Below are positions 40,101 through 55,100 of a stretch of 64,000 nucleotides of DNA, piece by piece. Below the pieces are notes generated by a model, which was not told the DNA's origin, made no database searches, and was given only the letters and a program-made list of their open reading frames with translations. The position numbers and the translations under genes were made by a program. Source of the DNA: Dendrophyllia cribrosa. Its lineage: Eukaryota; Cnidaria; Anthozoa; Scleractinia; Dendrophylliidae. Position 1 is the stretch's first letter, and the number at the start of each line of letters is the position of its first letter. The DNA lies in NCBI GenBank assembly GCA_024195265.1, contig JAJLRJ010000011.1:5523361-5587360 (forward strand), in the 5' to 3' direction.

Positions 40101-43100
40101 AACAATGTCAACCTCTAAACATGCAACAAACCATGTTTGTTTAGAGCGATTTTTACCCGAGTGTCGTAAAATCAAAACCAAAGTAATTACTCTGGCCAAT
40201 CACAATAGACGTGGACAATCCAAAGAACCAATCAGATCTCGAAGCAAATACATGTAGCCGGCGCCAAGCGCGGGAACACGCCTACAGGCAAGTCACGATT
40301 GGTTTTGGTTTTTACTTCTGATTGGTCGGGAAGAGGCGCGAGATGTTTTAGCCAATCACAACGCATAGCAATGCAAAAGCAAAGCAATCAAAATTACTTT
40401 AGACACCTCATTGAAAACCACTCTAACATTATTAATAGTTTGAATCAAGAAGTAAAAGCAGTCTGTCGAGTGTGACCATGCGGTTAGTGTAGTTCTGAAA
40501 AAAAAAAAGTTGTTGACCATGTTTTATATTTCGACAACCTGAGCTGAACTCTGAACATGACTTTCGCTCAGGTGTTTCAAAACGTCATTCAACGTCAACA
40601 ACATCAGTTCTTTACAGAACTAAACTAACTCGGACCATCACACTCGACAGGACTACATGTATGTTTATTTAAAAAAAAATAAAAAGTGTTGAAATCAAAG
40701 AGTCAAAATTTATATAAAAATCCCACACGTTTCGGGCTTTCTTCTTCAGTGAATTCAGATTCTTTTTCTAAATACGCCACAACATCAAAGTTTTGAATTG
40801 TTCTGTTTTAAGCAGGCATGCGCGCAACCTTCAATAAAAAGTCAGAATTGAGGCCGCGCGGGTGACAGGTCCCAAGTTGGGAGATAAGACGCATCTCCTG
40901 CCTTTGCTTGTTTCCACCGCAGAGCTTGACGCCGCCAACCTGCGCGTCATCTGCAAAATGTCCATTAGAGTTGAACTGCTCTGCGACAGGAAAACTGTGT
41001 GCACTGTTGGTATAATGCTCCTAAGATGTTCACCGACGCATTTCCTAAGATTACTGTTTATTTACATGCCTGTCGACAAAAAAGGCTTTAATAACTGTTA
41101 GATCTTTCCTCTACCTTAATCTCATGTGGCTCTGCAGTTCTTGTAGAATGCGGTCTAATCTGCCAGATTTGGAATGTTTACCGAGCCATTGAGGAAACTC
41201 AATTTTCTGACCCATGCCCCCGCTTATCAGATCAGACGGGATCACACAGGACAACATGGCCTGGAAATTGAAAACCACCAAAATAATTACAATGTTACAA
41301 TATAAATGCAATGTTCATCACGTCACAAACCTATGACACCAGTCAGATGCACACGATCAGATGCTATGAGAGACTCATAGTGAGCTAAGGCATATACTAG
41401 GTTCATATATGTCATGCGTCCTGTATAGTGCTAGGATCAGCAATGTCGAAAGCGTCACGTGTGGTGATAAATAAAGAAAGATGGTAAATGTTACGCTCCG
41501 TAATGAAATGATTCGTGTCACGTTCGTGACATGATCAACATTACATCTTTCTCATTTCATTCAGTACCGAGCTTAACATTTTACTATATTTCGTTCGTTA
41601 CTTATCACCACACATGACACTTTCGACATTGCTGATCCTAGCAGTACGCAGGACGCTTGTCATACATGAACCCAGTATATGGCCTAACTTGCCACGAGTC
41701 TCTCGTAACTCAGTGGTTAGAGCATCCCACCAGTGTGTGAACCTAGTATATGGCCTAGCTTGCCACGAGTCTCCCGTAGCTCAGTGGTTAGAGCACCCGA
41801 CCAGTGTGTGAACCTAGTATATGGCCTAGCTTGCCACGAGTCTCTCGTAGCTCAGTGGTTAGAGCATCCGACCAGTGTGTGAACCTAATATATGGCCTAG
41901 CTCGCCACGAGTCTCTCGTAGCTCAGTGGTTAGAGCATCCGACCAGTGTGTGAACCTAGTATATGGCCTGGCTCGCCACGAGTCTCTCGTAGCCCAGTGG
42001 TTAGAGCATCTGACCAGTGTGTGAACCTAGTATATGGCCTAGCTTGCCACGAGTCTCTCGTAGCTCAGTGGTTAGAGCATCCGACCAGTGTGTGAACCTA
42101 GTATATGGCCTAGCTTGCCACGAGTCTCTCGTAGCTCAGTGGTTAGAGCATCCGACCAGTGTGTGAACCTAATATATGGCCTAGCTCGCCACGAGTCTCT
42201 CGTAGCTCAGTGGTTAGAGCATCCGACCAGTGTGTGAACCTAATATATGGCCTAGCTCGCCACAAGTCTCTCGTAGCTCAGTGGTTAGAGCATCCGACCA
42301 GTGTGTGAACCTAATATATGGCCTAGCTCGCCACGAGTCTCTCGTAGCTCAGTGGTTAGAGCATCCGACCAGAGTGTGAACCAAGTATATGGCCTTGCTC
42401 GCCACGAGTCTCTCGTCGCTCAGTGATTAGAGCGTCTGACAGGTGTGTGAACCTACAACGTATATGGCCTTGCTCGCCACGAGTCTCTCGTAGCTCAGTG
42501 GTTAGAGCGTCTGACAGGTGTGTGAACCTACAACGTATATGGCCTTGCTCGCCACGAGTCTCTCGTAGCTCAGTGGTTAGTGCATCTGACCGGTGTGTGA
42601 ACCTAGTATATGGCCTTGCTCGCCACGAGTCTTTCGTAGCTCAGTGATTAGAGCATCTGACCAGTGTGTGAACCTAGTATATGGCCTTGCTCGCCACGAG
42701 TCTTTCGTAGCTCAGTGATTAGAGCATCTGACCGGTGTGCGGAAGGTCATAGGTTCAATTCCTGTCGCGGACTCAGATTTTTCTCTTTGTCCCAAGCTTG
42801 TGACATGACAAACATTACATCTTTCTCATTTCATTACTGAAAGCTTAATATTTACAATCTTTCTCTAATCATCATCAATATATTAACTCAGTTTTTTTGC
42901 AAGAAACTTCTTAACAGACATTCTACATAACGGACGACAACACTGATGTCAACAAAAATTGCAATGTTTTACCCTTTCACTCCCAGACTCAATAATGGAG
43001 ACACGACTTTGTAGTGCAGTTCTAACTTTCCTATGGTGTAACCATTCAAATGAAACCTCTTCAGCAGTACTTTTGCATGGTACCATTTGTTCTAACTTTT

Positions 43101-46100
43101 GAGTCTGTTGATGAAATCCTATGGTGTGACCATTCAAATGAAACCTCTTCAGCAGTACTTTTGCATGGTACCATTTGTTCTAACTTTTGAGTCTGTTGAT
43201 GAAATCCTATGGTGTGACCATTCAAATGAAACCTCTTCAGCAGTACTTTTGCATGGTACCATTTATTCTAACTTTTGAGTCTGTTGTTGAAATCCTATGG
43301 TGTGACCATTCAAATGAAACCTCTTCAGCAGTACTTTTGCATGGTGCCATTTGTTTTTCAATATTTTACAAAATGAAATTTGGGATTTCTCTTGAATTTT
43401 GATTTTTGGCCTTTTTGGTAGTTTAATGTTTTTTACCGTTTGTCCACCCACACACAAGTAGATCGGGTAACTTTCAGCATGTTTTGCTTCAATATCTGCG
43501 CGTGTGCGAAGTTGGATTGAAATAGCTTTTTTTCGTAACTTGCGTCTATTTGCGTGTCCGTTTGGCCACGCAACGCAAGTTTGTCCGCGATTGTTGGCGA
43601 TTATATGGAAAACATAATTGCCTTTACACACCTTAATAAATTTCTTGGCATTCTACAAAACAACATGGACACAAAATGTGCATCTGCTAGCTGCCACAAA
43701 ACATGATTCATACCTGCATGGGTAACATGGACCAGTTGCCTCCCTGCCTGATGCGCTTTTCAACCAGATCCCCATCACAGATGGAGTCCGCAGCCTTGCT
43801 TAGCAGTGACAGCGCCTTCTTTAGATCGCCTCTGAATAGAATACGAAAGGGAAAAACGACCGATGTTATTGCTGAGTTAAGCCTGGTTCACACGAGCGAC
43901 GCAAACGCAAGAACAAGCGCAAGCAAACACATGTGTGAACTACCATAACGCAAACACAAACACAAGCAAACACATGTGCGAACTACTAAAACGCAAACGC
44001 AAACTCAAGCAAACACATGTTTTACTACCATAACGCAAACCCAAGCGCAAGCAGAGAAGTGATCAGAAAAGGACGAAGTATATTAACATTAAAGAGGAGA
44101 GAATCATTTTGGAAAGAAAACACGTTTTAAGATGAGAAACTCCTCAATATTCTCTAGCACCATGTAGCCCACAATTTCCAAATTCATATAGACAGAAATT
44201 AGCCAAAAGAAAACTCGTCTTCCTAAGCGGTAAAATTTCTCTAGAATCTAACAGTTAACAGGTAACAATTATTGTAAAACTGGACAAACTTCAGTTTGCA
44301 ACAACAACAAAATTGATTGGAACGGAAATTTTTTTTATATTAATTAGTTGTGATTGATTTTAGACGGCGATAATCATATTTCTAAAAAGAGTTCTCATAG
44401 CGCCATATAATTTTATCGGAACTGTTTTCAGAAAAACAAAATTAACGGCGTTTCTCAAAAAGCGAGAATTTCAGAAATTGCACCTTCTTGGTACTCTAAC
44501 ATAGCCACCGTGACGTCACATAAATGTATCAGTTCCGGCAGCCAATGATAAAACGCTGAATCCTGTCACGTGATTAACTTACCGAGCCTGGCCTGGTTGT
44601 ACAAGTGCGTAGTTTTCTTGCACAAAGAGCGGCATCATGGAATAATCACAGAAGAACATATCAGACTTTTCATTCAAGTTCATCTTCGAATTCTCAGCTC
44701 CAGAGAGAAGTCTTCTCACAGCGTCAAAAGGACCCTAAAAAAAAGGTTCAGTTAGAAAACTCTTATTCTATTCTCTTTCACTACGTTCATCTGAATAGAA
44801 CACATGTCTATGACATGTTAAATAAATACAACTGCGAAGGAAGAGGCCGACCAACCGTACAAGCTTTACAATGTATTTGATTCAGGAACAAAAACATGTG
44901 AATCAAAAACACTTTTTGCTTTACAACTATACAATAAGTACAACTATCACGGTGTAAAACAAAAACAAGATAAACGAGCCGCAAGACTCTCAAAATATAA
45001 GTCAAATAACTTTCATAGCGTGGGGGGAGGGGTGGAAAGTGAGCTTGTAACTGGTGGCGTCAATGGGTGAACCTCATGGAAACGAGCAATATAACTAGCT
45101 CGAATTCCCAAGAGGAATTGCGAATAACATTGCCATGCACCACCTTTGTTTGTAGGAACACAAGGATGGCGAAATGGACTTTTCGCTCAGTTCTTTCGGG
45201 ATTTCTTAGCAGCCGCAAAGTTTTGACGTTTCGTCGGGGGTGTTGCTACATTCGGAACTTTACGGTACGTATTTATTTACCATCTTGATATCCTTTTGGG
45301 CCCTGGAAGCTTCTGCTTTAGCTTGATCATAATTGAGGCTTTTTTGCTTAGCTGTCCACATGGACATGTTATGAAGAACCTGGGAAAGAAAATGGAAAAA
45401 AACGTGCGTAAATTCGTAAAACAATGTACAGAGAGATGAATAAACGAGGTCAGAAATGAAAGGATGAAAGGCTCCTATGAGCCAATCCTTCAATATGAAA
45501 CATTCGAACAATCCCTTCTCCTGGACGTTTTGCTTCACTGATCCCCTACCTCCCCCCCCCCCCCCCCCCCCTTTTAATCTATCACATCTGGGCCACAAAA
45601 AAATGTCTGTTGCAGGAATAGTCAAAATCGAGTTTTGTCAAACAAACGACGTTTCTTTGCCAGTGTATAAGATGGTTGGTCACATGATTAATTTTGACTT
45701 ACCTGTCTGACATCCTGATTTGCTCCAATAATGATCTGTTCCATGGCTTGGGGTGGAATCTTGAGTCCTTCCTTGAAAGCTATACTCATCATAGCTCCCT
45801 TAACAAACAAGAAAAACAATGGGTATCCTGTGCATTTTACCAAAGTACACTGCCATTACTGCTTTCTGGAGCCTTTTATGGCCTTGCGACCACTCTGGTA
45901 AGCGATCACCTCTAGTTGCGACCAGCATTGTGAAATCCCGTTTGAATTGTCACTCAAACTCTGTTATTAAGGGCCCTTGTATGCGACCACCCCAGTAAGC
46001 GACTGCAACCACTTTTGTAAATAACTGACTGGTCTATCCCTTTGTTTTTACGTTCTCCTAAGTGACCACTTAACGAGACTGATTCGTATTAGTCGGTAAT

Positions 46101-49100
46101 TAAATTGTTAAATGACAGTATACACTTCTTGATCAAATTTTCAGTGACATACATTTGTACGATAAGCAGTAATGGTGTGTTGATAAAGAAATTAAATTAA
46201 AAGTTCAATGTAGATGATTTTCAGCTGGAGCAAGCGAGCATGCTTTATTTTTATTTATTTATTGTCGACAGCAACAGTGACATAAAAGTTTACACATAAT
46301 ATATATGTTGTAGTTAATTTTTTATCTCAGGTAATTTTTATTTTTCCATTGTTTTTGGGTATGGTAATATATGCTAATGAATTTGAAACAAAGGAAAAAC
46401 AAAAATTACCTGAAATAAAAAATTAACTGCAACATATACATACACACACTTACAGTTACACACGCGCGTGCACACCTGAATGAGACGTTCAGGGAAAACA
46501 CGCACGTACAAATTATAAAACGGGAGCCCAAGAATTTAGAAATATAGACTACGAGCAGTCTCTCTTTCCCAGCTTAGTCCGTCAAGCGAGAAACAAAAAA
46601 ACATTAGCGAACAGATAATGGCCGCGCGAAACTTATCCGTTCGCTAATGTTTTTTTCGTTTCTCGCTCGACGGACTAAGCTGGGAAAGAGAGACTGCTCG
46701 TAGTCTATTAGAAATAGTTCTTCTTTGTTATTTGCAACTGCATGCAGCTGTTGTTCGCAAAACGGAGATTTTGTTTTTCCGAAAGCCAATCATTATTGCA
46801 CATGTTGTTTACCTGTGATAATTCCTACACGTTTTGGAACCTCTTTACACAATGGTGGCAGAAATCATTTCAAGAAAATATAAATCTCTCTGAAAGCGTG
46901 ATTCTGTATGGCTGGCACGAAAAATCGAATAATTGGTCAACGCTCAATTGCGCCCTCGTCATTGCCAAATACCACATTTTTAGTACAAGTGTGTGTGTTG
47001 CGAGCATGCTTTATGCTAAAACCTCTCCTAAGTGACCAGCCTGACTATTGTTTCATCGCATTATTGTTTACAAGGTGGTCGCTAACGAGAGCTTTGACGA
47101 TACAGGTATCTTGGCTGATAGAAATGCTGGTTTCCCCTAGGGAACTATTGTACAATGATTGACTACTGGTTTGCTATGAGTCCTCATTTCACACAATATT
47201 TTTTCCTTTTTCAGAAATTTCTGTCCACACAGTTACACGTAAATGTTAAAGGGGCATTGTCACAGGGATTTGTTGTCATGGTAGCATTTGCATATCAAAA
47301 TTGGCAAAGTTTCAGAAAGAAAAAAACATCACTGAAGGAAACTTGAGAAAGTCCATCGTCAATGTTACTTTTTTTTGCATCGCAGACAATTCACAAAATC
47401 GGAAAAACTTACAGTACAATTTCATGTGAGCGTGCACAAAGTTTTAAAGCTCGCTCATGGCTATAAAACTATAAGGACCCTCCTTTACAAAAAGACACTT
47501 ACCTTAATCTGCTCAACGCGAGGCCTCTGAAATCTCAAGTCAAAGCAATAGTTTGCCAAGCTGCGGATCTTTTGACTGTTTCTGTCGTTGCACATGCAGA
47601 TGACTGGAATCTTGGTGTTTTTTATAAGAGCTATCAGTTCCTGATGATACAACAACTAGTGTTAAAACATTTTTAATTAATTAATAAAGTGTATTATCTT
47701 TTGTTTCATGATGTACATGTAGTCACTTTGGATGTACATGTAGATGGCGACATTTCGACTGCTTACTGTAAGTCTTCATCAGGCGACGAGGTTGACTGAT
47801 TGCCCGTCACCATTAGTGTCACGATAGTCAGTTATGATTGGTGGAACTTGATCCTTATTATTCCGGTGAGAAGCTGCTCTCTCTCTCTCTACATCTAAAG
47901 TGACTACATGTACATCGTCAGACAAACAGTAAATATACTTTATTATTATACGTTACCATGATTAACAATAACCAACTCTTTCACAATATTTTTAATTGTG
48001 TATCCACAAATCATGTACCCTGGCTTCTGTTCTCTAAATATCAAGAGTGAAATTAACCTGAGACATGCCAGTCTTTACTAAAAATATAAAACCTCTTGCC
48101 CCCAGGGTACAAATGATGTTGTGATGGTCAAACATCCCATCCAGGGGGGAGGGTGGGGCTGTAAGGACTGCCTGTGGCCAATTAATGTATTTATAAATCA
48201 CTCAATCAATGCATGAGTGAGTGAATTCAATTCTTCAATTAATATATAGTCAACAGTCATAGGAAGATCCATTAAGGAGACACCACAAGGACCAGAAGAA
48301 GCATCCCCTTAATAGAGGTGTCCCTTTAACGAGGTGATATGCATAACTACAAAGATTATAAAGGCTGTACATGTATGTGCGTTTTGCCAGCCGGAACTAG
48401 GAGAAGTGTCCCGTTAATAAAAGGTGTCCCCTTAAGGGAGGTGTCCCAAAGTAGAGGTTTCACTGTATAAGATTAGGATTGATGATCTACATGTACTAGT
48501 CATGCTCAAGTGCTTGCAATGCTTGTCTTACTTGCATTCCTCCTCTGTCCTCATTGCCTGCCATCCCGTCAACTTCATCCATGATGAGGACATGTTTCTT
48601 GGGATCAGCCTTATGACCTGTTACAACACAAAGCATACTGCATACAGCTGGTATGAATGACAAGTCATAACATGCTACATGTACTCCATACTGCATACAG
48701 CTGGTACATGAATAACATAACATGCTAGTCCATCTTCTCTCTTTGCTTTCCTTTCCATGGCCATTCCCTCTATTGGCTCCCTCCGTCAACCTTCTCGGCT
48801 TTTCCTCTTCAAAATCAACGCTTCTTCCCTCAGCCTCCTCTCTCTCTCTTACTTACCTCTGTCCTTTGACTCACTCCCTGGGGGTACTCTGTATATGTGT
48901 TATTCCACTGGGACTCTGAAACCCTTACCCTATACCAGACCAAAAATCCCCACCCTATCCCAGACTCGCTATTTTACCGAAACTCTATATCCTCGTACCA
49001 CCACTGAGCAGTTTCCCAGGAATTAACATAAAATCCTATTCAAGACCAAATCATCATCATCATCTGTTGACTCAAACACGATATTTGAGATGGGCCCTGT

Positions 49101-52100
49101 GTTTGACACACCAGCCGTCCCACTGGTCCTACACGCCTCGACTTTCTTGGCACAATTCTGAAACCAAGGTGTTTACCACGAGAAAGGTGTGAAAATTTAG
49201 GCTAATTATTGATAATGAGTATGTTGTGTTACTAGCTAGCCATATCGTGTTCGCGTCTCCACGCGCTCAGCTCAGGTTTCATGTCCCCACGCGCTCAGCT
49301 CAGTTCAGTCTCATCGACTGCTGTCAGAGTGATTTCAAAATAAATTTGTCTTTTATTCCGTACAATCTTCGAAAATCTTTGCTATCCAACGGTCCTATCA
49401 CCATGGCTCACAGTCCTCGCTCAACTCGCGGTAGTCTTCGACACTTCAGTTCCGATTTCGACTGGGACCTGTTGGACCAAAATATTACAAATCTCGAAGC
49501 CAACAGCTTGAAGCAGCAAGCGAGGCTATTGTTCGTGGCGCAGTGCATTCTGGCCCAAAATGTGTTCGTGGCGCAGTGAACTCTGGTAAAAAGCGATCAA
49601 TTCAAGATTTTTCCTAGCTTATATTTTTTTCTCATATATATCTCTTAAATCCTGATTATGTTGCTGCTCACTCGCTGCGCTTGTTCCGCAGCAATAAATG
49701 CTTTATTTAATTACCCTATCCCAGACAAAACTGTTTGAAAACCATCCCCTTAACAGCAGCACATACCCATACATGTACAAAATACATGCAGCTCAGTGCT
49801 GGAAATAATTTTTCTTACTTACAGTTGTACAAGGACATGTGTCCTTTCAAACCTCCCTTTTGATCGGACATTTTACAAAATTGGTCGGACATCTGCCATT
49901 TTGGATTTTTCCTGAGACACAATCCATAAGCATACAGTACATGACATGCTATAAGAAGTTTTGCAATGCATTGTACAGCGATTTCAAATGACACGGCCTC
50001 TTTTGAATTTTCTCAAATCGAGAGAGCATTTTACAGCAAAATAACTGGTACAAACAGCGTAAATTCCTATTGTAATGTTTTTGAAATCAAATGCAATGAG
50101 TTAACAAGATTTTCAAAGCAAAAGCTACATGTAAGAAATTTTTATGCTCGGGCACCATGTCCGAACATAATTTAAAATTGGTCAGACATTTTCGGATTTT
50201 GATGACCGACTGTTATTTCCAGCACTGCAGCTAATACATGTATATGAGTATACCCCCCCCGCTGGGGCTCACTCCCACCCTCAGTTTCTTCCTTACCCTA
50301 ACACTCTCAGTCTCATTTTTCCTTCTTTCTCTCCATCCAATCCATCTTCCATATTACCCTACCCAGTCTTCCTCTCTTACTTAGCTCCCTTTAGGGACTA
50401 AGATGGGAGTGCTCTCGTGAGCAGAGAACGGATCTGGTGGTATCAAAGGTTGCCACCCTGGACTGAATGGTCTGGACCTGTCTCTAGTGGGTGAGACTCA
50501 TAACCTATAATAATGACCTGGACTAATGGAACCAGGAGGGGGGTGCCCTACAGTGTACCTTGGGGGAGTACAGATCAGGTGGAATGTACCTATACACATG
50601 ACAATTGTATACCTACATGTAAGAGCCAGCTACCAGCTAATTTCACCAACTGAAATTTCACTCGAAAACAAAGACTTAGGGTGGCTTTGAAGGTGCACAA
50701 GCCAGAAAAACCGACTGGGCTTGTTAATGAGCCAGCTCAGTTTTTTTCTTAGCTAGCTTTCTGTAGCCCCCATGGAATATATATTTTTCTGGACTTGTCT
50801 CTAAGGACTAAGCCTTGCTGTGGGGTAAAGTGCAGCTGAGGTTTGAACTTCCCTGCCATGGCCATATTTAAGGGATTCCACTGTACCAGAATGTGGTTCT
50901 CTCTATCAAGGTTTACTAACCAGGTAGAAAACCATCCATGGTTTTATTGCTGAGTGATTGAGATATGTGCTCCTCTAGTGTCTTCTTGCTCCTTGTATCA
51001 CTGGCATTCATTTCAATGTAGCTAAAGCCCAGCTCTTCACACACAAGAGTGGCTGTTGTTGTTTTACCAACTCCTGGGGACCCAGACAACAGGGCAGCCT
51101 TCTGTGATGAACCATCCTGGTCCTTTTTAAAGAATGAAGCTGTGTAAAAATGGATATCGTCATCAACATCATCATGATCATCTTCATCATCAAAACTAAT
51201 AAAATAAAATAAGTAACAGTAATTGGAGTGAGTGGAGTACAATTCAGGTAGTTATCCTGAAGGCGAGTAATTTCAAATCAGTCAAACACGTGCGCGAGGA
51301 CAATTTGAAATAATGAGCACGATTTTCCTTGAATTGTATGACACAAAGTTCAATTATTATTACATGTACCAATTAATTGCATCAATAGCAAAATTTGACA
51401 TTAGAACATTTCTGTGAACTTTATTCTACTACATGTAAAAACGTCGGGGACATTTTCTATCAGTTTGAAACCAGTAGAGAAACAGCAAAAAATACATGTA
51501 ATAACCTATTTCCATGTAAGTGTACTTGACTGATGTGCATGCAACATACATGTAGGTGTCCACTATGACCATGACCCACACCATCACTGTCACCGTCACT
51601 GTCCTGACCGTCACCGTCTGACCATCACCGTTACTGTCACCATCACCATCTGACAATCACTGTCTGACCATCACTATCACCATCAGTGTAATCCTCATCC
51701 TCATCATCATCATCACTGCCACCGTCTATATGTACATCATCATCAATGAACAACATCACTACCACTACCATATCATCATCACCATCAACATAACATGAAG
51801 AAACTGTATGTAAAAACTATGCATTAAAGACTCACATTTAGAGGGTGGTTTCTTTCTGTTTTTTTCCCAGTCTCTGAGCCAGTTCATCAGTTTTCTCATG
51901 TTGCTCTTATCTCCTTGCTGGCCAATAATCTGCTTCACTGCGCGAGGACGATATTTGTCAACCCACATCAAACTTGGCTCTCCTACAGTGGGAAAGTAAA
52001 AGTAAAAGTTACATGTACATGTACATGTATACAGCTGTAGTTATTACAAATCTCTATTGTTATCATAAAAACCAGAGTGGTTTATTGCCGGTTTTTAAGG

Positions 52101-55100
52101 TCATAAGAGGTAAAAGCCAGATCACATATTGGTGGTTTTGTTTTCATGCAGGTATTTTTGGCTTTATCCCCCCTCCCCACCCCTCTGAAAATTCCAGTTT
52201 GGCTTAAGAGATCCCCCTCCTCCTTGGAATTTCCAGTGACCTTGGAGTATGGATATTTCATCACAGAATCACACCATTTATTGCCTCAAACCTTTTGATG
52301 CTGGTGAAGATGAAGGCGTTTGTGTGGTAGGAGACGATGTTGATCGCTCGCTCATCTGAGACGATGATTCGCCTTCAAACTGATCTTTTCCTTGACTTAA
52401 TGTCTGCCGATCTGCAGACTCTACTGTTTCAATTTTTGCCTTTTTCTTAGGTTTCTTTTCAACACTCGCTGGCTCATAGCTGATCTTTTTGCCAGGTCTT
52501 GTTTTGACCAGTTCAAACAGCCCATCTTCATCCAATTGAGTTGTTCCTAGCTGCTTGGCCTAGAAGAGCATATCCCAATCAGAAACAAGCCAGAAAACAA
52601 TGATGTACTACATGTACAATGAAATATATCCTAATATCCTCATAAGTGACAAAGAATATTATTATAATTTAAAGTGGCTCCATATACATGCAGTTATCGG
52701 CCAGTCTTCCAAATAAAATATACACGATCTTATTGCTGTCTTTCGTGAGTTTTATTTGACGATGCTGGGCATAACATACAGTGTACACGTAGCTTAGGCT
52801 TTCTTGTTTACGTACAGTAGAAGTCTAATTTGGCAGTCTTGTCTTGTTACCATGGCAACCAATGATTGAGTTGTTGGTTGGGCTTGTTGTTCAAGGCTAG
52901 CAAACCTCTGAACGGATTTTCTCGGTTTTTACACGGTAAATATTCACAATTTTTGGTGAAACAGAAGAAAAATTCAGTAAGTCTAATCTAACAAAGCCAT
53001 AAAAAAATCGGTACATAATTTTAGGCAATTTACTCACTTTTCGTTTTTTACGTTTATTGGGTTTGTGTATGTACAAAAATTGTTGTCTTTTTTGTAATCG
53101 AGAACAAAGAAAATCCCACCAGTTTGTCAATTTTTACAAAAATTCACCGTGTGGAATGCGCGCAATAAACGTTTTAGTTACCGTAAAAACCGCTTTATTT
53201 TCGTGACGTCATCAAAATAAACAAACGCGCGCTTGTTAAGACAATACCATTATATATTTGGGCTATAGGTGGTTCTCACGTTACGTCACGACGGCCATGT
53301 TGGTGCACACTTACAAAAGAATTTTAATGAACTTTTTTTTTTGTTATGTGCACCAACATGGCCGCCATGGCCTTTGTCATTTTGAGTCCCACAGGACTGA
53401 AGGTCACGTGAGTGAAAACCATCAATACACTGGGACCTCCATTAATAATGGTACATGTAATAGGACTGAGTGGAGTCCAATTCGGTCTGTAATCATACGA
53501 GTGATTGACAAAATCGGACGACTGCAAAGCGGGAGTCCGATTTGTTTAATCACGAGTATGATTACAGACAGAATTGGATGACACGAAGTCCTGTTACCAA
53601 TTAATCATAACTATAACAAAATTTGAGGATAAAACAATAAATGGTTACACATTTTGGTGATTATAAACATAACAATAATTGAGTGTGTTTTTGACCGAGA
53701 TGCATGCACGGAAAAAGGATAGCGCGCGCAAATGATGCATACTGTCCAATTACATCGTCCAATTACAAGCATGATGCGTAAACTGTCCTATTAATGCTCT
53801 AATCAGGCCTGCTGATAACCAATCAGATTCGAGAGTTTTGTTATACATGTAGTTTTGATTATGGGGTAAACATCAGGACCAGGAGAAGTGCCCTTTAGTA
53901 CATGAAGAGGTGATAATTACAAAGATTATATGAGCGTTTTGCCGGCTGGGACTAGGAGAAGTGTTCCCTAAATGAAGGTCTCCCAAAGTACAATGTAGAG
54001 GCTGCACTGTATTTCAATTACACTACAGTCACTACACATTAATTTTGTACAATGCATACCGAAATCTGCCAATTCTTCTGGATTATCTGAGGGTCTCCTG
54101 GAAATGGCTGTTTCTCTTGGATATACATAAATTTGGGATATTAGGATTATCCCCTGCTGCCTCTTGCCTACCCCCACCCCCCTCTTCCACCCAAGAAAAA
54201 TCCTGGAATTGGATCCTGTTAAGTGTTGGTAAGAAATGAGGGTGGGGGATGAAGAAACTTTTCTGCAGGGATTGCCATCTATTTTATGATACATACAGTT
54301 TTGTAAACCAGTCTACATGTACATGTAGCTATTTTTAACCCTTTGGAGTTTACTAATTCAGTTTTTGGTAAACGGCAGACAGTGCAATTGCCCAATGAAA
54401 TAGCCTTACCTTCAACAGTTTGCTCTCACCAGCATCTCGGCCCACTACAATATAACTTGTTTTCTTGCTCACTGACCCAGTGACCTTTCCACCATATCTC
54501 TGTACCAAATCAGCTGCATCATCCCTCTCAATACTTTCCAGCACTCCAGTTATAACAAATGTCAGACCTTCCAAGCAGTTTTCTTCTCCCTGAGAGTTTT
54601 CATATAAATACAGGTAACACAGAGTACATATAAATCCTCTATCAATATATATGTCCCGGGGGGGGGGGGGGAACTCCCATATAAAAATGACGGGGGTGCT
54701 TGTCAGAAATTTTCGAAAAACACCCTAAAAGGTGCCAGAATCTCGTTTGATGGGCGTGGCTCAAAATAATTTTTACCCTAAGAGGTACCAATTCTAAAAC
54801 AACGCATGTCATATTCTGTCAGATTTTTTCAGCTCATACCCTTAAAGGGACCGCGATAATTGAAGGGGTGCGCGGAATAAGACCCTAAGTGACTTTTGAT
54901 GTAACATCAAATTCTCCCTGTGTTTCACAAGGGAATACAAGGAAATTTGGAAGGAGAATCTAGCATTTTATCAGAAGTCACTTAGGGCTTTTTTCCAGGC
55001 AACCCTTCAATTCTAATGGTGGTCATTTTAGATTTTAGTACCTTAAGCGGTACCAATCTCAAAATTTTGACCCCTGAAAGGTACGACACGCACCCCCGTC

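Larger units (their letters stand above)
48878..49790. repeat. Dispersed 'CCCTATACCAGACC' repeat, copy 2, split by insertion
   Basis: Left piece 48878-49057 and right piece 49711-49790 together match 345-800. The intervening ~650 bases include the 494-bp element at 49205. Confidence 0.7.

Noticed and set aside
41690..42735. CRISPR-like array or a tRNA gene cluster
   Set aside because: The 71-bp units are repeated throughout, with no unique spacers, and they lack a B box and acceptor stem, so they are neither CRISPR nor functional tRNA genes. The host is an animal genome.
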